This document shows positions 59,701 to 64,000 of a stretch of DNA of 64,000 bases, in pieces (position 1 is the stretch's first letter; every line of letters begins with the position of its first letter). The DNA lies in the NCBI RefSeq assembly GCF_001704415.2, contig NW_017189763.1:230680-294679 (forward strand), read 5' to 3'. Made by a program: the position numbers and the translations under genes. The notes below the pieces were generated by a model. The model was given only the letters and a program-made list of their open reading frames with translations. It was not told the origin of the DNA and made no database searches. The stretch is from Capra hircus (Eukaryota > Chordata > Mammalia > Artiodactyla > Bovidae).

Positions 59701-60590
59701 CCTCTTAGCACTGCTTTTATAGTGCTCCCACAGTTTTGGGTTGTTGTGTTTTCATTTTCATTAGTTTCTATGCATATTTTGATTTCTTTTTTGATTTCTT
59801 CTGTGATTTGTTGGTTATTCAGAAGTGTGTTGTTCAACCTCCATATGTTGGAATTTTTAATAGTTTTTCTCCTGGTAATTGAGATCTAATCTTAATGCAT
59901 TATGGTCAGAAAAGATGCTTGGAATGATTTCGATTTTTTTGAATTTATCAAGTTTAGATTTATGGCCCAGGATGTGATCTATCCTGGAGAAGGTTCCATG
60001 AGCACTTGAAAAAAAAGAGTGAAATTCATTGTTTTGGGGTGAAATGTCCTATAGATATCAATTAGGTCTAACTGATCTAATGTATCATTTAAAGTTTGCG
60101 TTTCTTTGTTAATTTTCTGTTTAGTTGATCTGTCCATAGGTGTGAGTGGGGTATTAAAAGTCTCCCACTATTATTTGTGTTATTGTTGATTCCCCTTTCA
60201 TACTTGTTAGCATTTGTCTTACATATTGCGGTGCTCCTATATTGGGTGCATATATATTTATAATTGTTATATCTTCTTCTTGGATTGTTCCTTTGATCAT
60301 TATGTAGTGGCCTTCTTTGTCTCTTTTCACAGCCTTTGTTTTAAAGTCTATTTTATCGGATATGAGTATTGCCACTCCTGCTTTCTTTTGGTCTCTATTT
60401 GGTGGTATATCTTTTTCCAGCCCTTCACTTTCAGTCTGTATGTGTCCCTTGTTTTGAAGGTGGGTCTCTTGTAAGCAGCATATAGAGGGGTCTTGTTTTT
60501 GTATCCATTCGGCCAGTCTTGTCTTTTGGTTGGGGCATTCAACCCATTTACGTTTAAGGTAATTATTGATAAGTATGATCCCGTTACCAT
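56766..60590 (-). pseudogene. L1 ORF2 (endonuclease-reverse transcriptase), broken in several places
   Basis: The expected start MVTGSYLSIITLNVNGLNAP is at 60590 and the natural stop is at 56766, a span of about 1275 codons and the usual length of L1 ORF2. The endonuclease part is in frames 60348-60590 and 60154-60375, with a nonsense change after IIVGDF at about 60154. A middle piece is 59643-59837. The transcriptase begins in 58982-59335 (MYANKMDN...) and shifts frame near 58982. From there 738 codons stay open to the end, with the FADD catalytic codons at 58479-58490 and the C-terminal Cys-rich stretch CWRGCGEKGTLLHCWWEC. At least four disabling changes are present. Confidence 0.92.
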
Positions 60591-60615
60591 TTACTTTATT
60601 GTTTTGGGTTCGGGT

Positions 60616-61573
60616 TTATACACCCTTTTCGTGTTTCCTGTCTAGAGAATATCCTTTAGAATTTGTTGGGAGAGCTGGTTTGGTGGTGCTGAATTCTCTC
60701 AGCTTTTGCTTGTCTGTAAAGCTTTTGATTTCTCCTTCGTATTTGAATGAGATCCTTGCTGGGTACAGTAATCTGGGCTGTAGGTTATTGTCTTTCATCA
60801 CTTTAAGTATGTCTTGCCATTCCCTCCTGGCCTGAAGAGTTTCTATTGAAAGATCAGCTGTTATCCTTATGGGAATCCCCTTGTGTGTTATTGTTGTTTT
60901 TCCCTTGCTGCTTTTAATATTTGTTCTTTGTGTTTGATCTTTGTTAATTTTGATTAATATGTGTCTTGGGGTGTTTCGCCTTGGGTTTATCCTATTTGGA
61001 ACTCTCTGTGTTTCTTGGACTTGGGTGATTATTTCCTTCCCCATTTTAGGGAAGTTTTCAACTATTATCTCCTCAAGGATTTTCTCATGATCTTTCTTTC
61101 TGTCTTCTTCTTCTGCGCGACTCCTATAATTCGAATGTTTGGAGCGTTTCATATTGTCCTGGAGGTCTCTGAGATTGTCCTCATTTCTTTTAAATTCGTT
61201 TTTCTTGTTTCCTCTCTGATTCATTTATTTCTACCATTCTATCTTCTATTTCACTAATCCTATCTTCTGCCTCCGTTATTCTACTATTTGTTGCCTCCAG
61301 AGTGTTTCTGATCTCATTTATTGCATTATTCATTATATTTTGACTCTTTTTTATTTCTTCTAGGTCCTTGTTAAACCTTTCTTGCATCTTCTCAATCCTT
61401 GTCTCTAGGCTATTTATCTGTGATTCCATTTTGATTTCAAGATTTGGATCATTTTCACTATCAATATTCGGAATTCCTTCTCAGCGTAGATTCCCTACTT
61501 CTTCCTCTTTTGTTTGGTTTGGTGGGCAACTCTCCTGTTCCTTTACCTGCTGAGTATTCCTCTGTCTCTTCAT
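60616..61573 (-). pseudogene. L1 ORF1 (RNA-binding coiled-coil protein), frameshifted
   Basis: ORF1 makes the trimeric RNA chaperone that packages L1 RNA. The start MKRQRNTQQVKEQ is at 61573. A one-base insertion near 61485 brings a stop, and the frame is recovered before MESQINSLETRIEKMQERF (61429), which begins the coiled coil. A further shift near 61190-61224 leads into the RNA-binding and C-terminal domains (202 codons, 61224-60616), with text such as NFPKMGKEIITQVQ and RRNTPRHILIKI. The protein cannot be made in one piece. Confidence 0.9.
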
Positions 61574-62099
61574 CTTGGTTATATTGCTGCGTTTGGGGGT
61601 GGGCCTTTTTATATTCTGGTAATTTGTGGAGTTCTCTTTATTATGGAGCTTCCTCACTGTGGGTGGGGTTCTATCAGTGGCTTGTCAAGGTTTCCTGGTT
61701 AGGGGAGGCTTGTGTTGGAGTTTTGGTGGGTGGAGCTGGGTTTCTTCTCTCTGGAGTGCAGTGGAGTGACCACGTAATGGGTTATGAGACATCAAAGGTT
61801 TTGGAATAATTTTGAGCTGCCTGTATATTGAAGCTCAGGGAGTGTTCCTGTGTTGCTGGAGAATTTGCAGTGGTATGTCTAGTTTTGGAACTTGTTGGCC
61901 CTTGGGTGGAGCTTTGGTTTCAGTGTAGGTATAGAAGGCATTGATGGAGCTCCTATTGCTTAATGTTCCCTGAATTCAAGAGTTCTCTAATGTTTTCAGG
62001 CTTTGGATTTAAAGCTCCCTGCTTCTGGTTTTCAGTTTTATTTTTACAGTAGCCTCTAGACTTCTCCATCTATACAGCACCGATGATAAAACATCTAGG

Positions 62100-62533
62100 T
62101 TAAAGATGAAAAGTTTCTCCACATTGAGGGACACTCAGAGAGGCTTCACCTGAGTTACAAGGAGAAGAGAAGATGGAGGGGGTAGTTAGAGGTAACTGGA
62201 ATGGAGATGCAGGTGAGATCAAAGAGAAGAGAGCAAGCCTAGCCAGTAGTCACTTCCTTATGTGCGCTCTATAGTCTGGACCGCTCAGAGGTATTTACAG
62301 AGTTATACGGGGAAGAGGAGAGGGAGGAAGTAGACAGAGGTGACCAGGAGGATAAGAGAGAGGAATGAGTAGGAGAGAGACAAATCCTGCCAGTAACCAG
62401 TTCCTTAGGTGTTCTCCACCGTCTGGAACACACAGAGATTCACAGAGTTGGATAGAGAAGAGATGGGGGAGAAAAGAGACAGAGGCCACCTGGTGGAGAA
62501 AAAGGAGAGTCCAGAGGAGGAGAGAGTGGTCAA
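62100..62533. repeat. Three tandem units of about 146 bp in the L1 5' UTR
   Basis: Corresponding points 'gccagtagt' (62242), 'gccagtaacc' (62389) and 'gccagtaatc' (62534) are spaced by 147 and 145 bases. Each unit also carries a 'cacagag'-like and 'agagaagag'-like block. The units are diverged from one another. Confidence 0.75.
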
Positions 62534-62874
62534 GCCAGTAATCTCGCTCTCAGGTAAACTTGGGTAGTGAAGTTTGGGTTTTTAAATGTACAAAATTGAC
62601 AACAAAAACCTAAGAGCAAAGATTAAAAATCTAGAGTAGAGGTTGGATTTTCAAAGATACAATATTAAAGAAAAAGCAGAAGGAAAAAGGAAGAAAGAAA
62701 AAAAAAAAAAAATTAAAAAAAACAAACAAACAAAAAAACCAACAACCATCCAAAGACTATATATGGTGTTTGCCTTAAAAAAAAAAAGTCTTTTTTTTTT
62801 TAAATAGTAATAATAGGTTATAGAAATAAAAATTAGAGGAGGAATAGAAGACTTAACAATTAAAAAAAAGTTAG

Positions 62875-62915
<41 letters not shown>
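62875..62915. repeat. Poly(A) run of 41 bases
   Basis: This is an uninterrupted A-run within the A-rich middle of the L1 5' UTR. It is likely to be length-variable and hard to sequence. Confidence 0.97.
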
Positions 62916-62917
<2 letters not shown>

Positions 62918-63800
62918 AATGATTTTAAAAATAGTAAAAATATATCTGGCCCTTCTCTGATGTTATGGGCCGTGTGGGATCACTTCCAAGGTGGTTCCCT
63001 CTGTTTAACTTCTTCTGTTTGCTGGTTTTTTAGGCTCACTAGTTCAGTCGCGCTGTGGGAGGGGGGATGCTGCAAACAAATAGCACTGTAGTGTGCACAC
63101 AGTATCTCAGCCCCGCTTGACCTGTCCTTTCTCGCGGCGCACAAACCGCTCCGGCTCTACGATGCTCAGCCGGGAACCGTCTGGGGCCGGCCCTAGGCTG
63201 CGTGCACTTCCCCGGTCCAAGCCGCTCAGGTTCGGCGCTCAGGCAGCCCTCAGAGGCACAGATTCGGCTGGGACTGCGCTTTGTGCCCTTCCCAGGTCCG
63301 AGTAGCTCAGGAGTTTGGCGAGCGCGATCGCCGCGGCTTGTCACCTTTTCTGCCGCTGCTGCTCAGCTTTCTGGGTGGACCGCTGGGCCCCCCGTGAGGC
63401 AGATTGTGACTGTCCAGCACCCCCAGAAGTCTTAGCAAAGGAGCCTGCTTGCAGTTAGGTAAGTAAAGTCTCTCCGGGTCTGCAATTGCCCCTTTCCAGT
63501 CCTTACGGCTCTGGCTGCCTGTCCCCGGCGGGGGATGGTCTGCAGCCGGCTTTTTCCGTTCCGTCCTTTGTTCTGTGCTCGGTCCTGGCGGTGTCTTATG
63601 TTCGAGCTTTTCGCGTGGTAGCTATCCCACAGTCTGGTTTGCTAGCCCAAGTTAGATCGTTCTGGTTGCGCGTGGGGGCGTTCCTGCCCGATTCTTACAA
63701 AGCTCTGCAGCCCGCGCCTCCCGCGCGTCCCTGCCCTGCCCCACTTCCCCTCTCCCATAGATTTCTGCTATTAGCACCCCAGCTGGAAGGGGTAGAAGTA

Positions 63801-64000
63801 CCTCATTAGCGCTTCCCAATAGTGAGCACTTTAGTGGAGTGGGGAGGGGGAGTGACCTTGTTACCATTTGATGATAGGGAAAATCATGACTCTCCACTAG
63901 GCCTTCTCATGTACTGCTTTATCAGGGAAGGGGAGGGTGGCCTCCATTAATATCAGATGGTAATGGATATTCAGATTCCCTACATGGTTTCCACTAATAT
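63801..64000. other. Right edge, unassigned
   Basis: The composition returns to average after 63800. It may be outer L1 5' UTR or flanking DNA, and I see no gene. Confidence 0.35.

Larger units (their letters stand above)
56451..63800 (-). mobile_element. Bovine-type L1, near full length
   Basis: Read on the minus strand, this holds in order a GC-rich 5' UTR (about 63800 to 61574), ORF1 (61573-60616), a 25-base gap, ORF2 (60590-56766), and a 3' UTR ending in a T-rich run on the plus strand at 56451-56485. A length above 7.3 kb is close to full for bovine L1. I found no copy of the left flank 'ccaatgattgacctgc' near the right side, so the exact 5' border is not fixed and the element may extend further. 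It has the least diverged L1 text in the window, but it is not active because both frames are broken. Confidence 0.92.
61574..63800 (-). promoter_or_regulatory. L1 5' UTR and internal promoter region
   Basis: The minus strand carries the L1 5' UTR. The outer part (about 63000-63800) is GC- and CpG-rich and would hold the internal RNA polymerase II promoter. The middle part has three tandem units of about 146 bases (62100-62533) and then A-rich tracts, including 41 consecutive A at 62875-62915. The open frames in this region (for example 63039-63344 on the minus strand and 63486-63809 on the plus strand) are chance products of high GC. Confidence 0.78.

Noticed and set aside
59458..59889. A 143-codon plus-strand hydrophobic frame resembling a membrane protein
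   Set aside because: It is the reverse strand of L1 ORF2. Lys- and Asn-rich coding DNA gives Phe- and Leu-rich antisense frames.
63039..63809. GC-rich frames of about 100 codons and CpG density suggesting a host CpG-island gene
   Set aside because: The sequence is collinear with the 5' UTR of the L1 that occupies 56451-63800, so the CpGs belong to the L1 promoter.

Overview
This window is nuclear DNA from a ruminant, almost certainly a bovid such as cattle, sheep or goat. The evidence is the repeat population. There are more than a dozen BovB (RTE-class) LINE copies, bovid SINEs of the Bov-tA and BovA2 types, CHR-2 SINEs, a young bovine-type L1, and class II endogenous retrovirus LTRs. No intact host protein-coding gene, rRNA or tRNA gene, CRISPR array or bacterial operon is visible. 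Nearly all longer open reading frames are pieces of LINE proteins or chance frames inside repeats.

Layout. Positions 1-8.5 kb hold an old L1 on the + strand, cut first by a BovB on the - strand (2231-3980) and then by a near full-length BovB on the + strand (4989-8428). Positions 8.5-15 kb hold an old L1 on the - strand split by a BovA2, a Bov-tA, a BovB tail and a CHR-2, followed by two long stretches I could not assign. Positions 15.1-21.2 kb hold the 5' part of a bovine L1 (- strand) into which a 4.1-kb class II provirus has inserted (16337-20409). That provirus has two LTRs, a Lys-type primer site, a polypurine tract and a tandem-repeat leader. Positions 22.8-29.8 kb hold another long BovB (+ strand), itself split by an LTR insertion (24597-27041) with a clean 6-bp target-site duplication. 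Positions 30-35 kb are more L1, BovB and L2.

Positions 35.5-36.5 kb are the only place that looks like a host gene. A GC-box-rich segment is followed by a short ATG exon with a consensus splice donor, and a possible second exon keeps the reading frame open. The next 4 kb (L2, four MIRs and a few SINEs) read like intron. I cannot name the gene. Positions 40-56 kb return to dense LINEs and SINEs, including an old L1 on the - strand from about 46.9 to 51.2 kb that carries six younger insertions. From 56.45 kb nearly to the right edge lies a young, near full-length L1 on the - strand, with 3' UTR, ORF2, ORF1 and a CpG-rich 5' UTR. Both its reading frames are broken, but one 738-codon block of ORF2 is still open.

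How the parts relate. BovB supplies the endonuclease and reverse transcriptase that move the Bov-tA and BovA2 SINEs, whose 3' ends share the BovB tail. L1 supplies its own machinery. Many target-site duplications can be read directly, so the order of insertion can be worked out in several places. The most useful observations are the nested insertions, a chimeric BovB tail shared by two copies, 5'-inverted BovB copies, the provirus with repeats in its leader, and the candidate promoter with its first exons. I found nothing that looks like an undescribed biological system. Family names come from recognition of the sequences, not from a database search.
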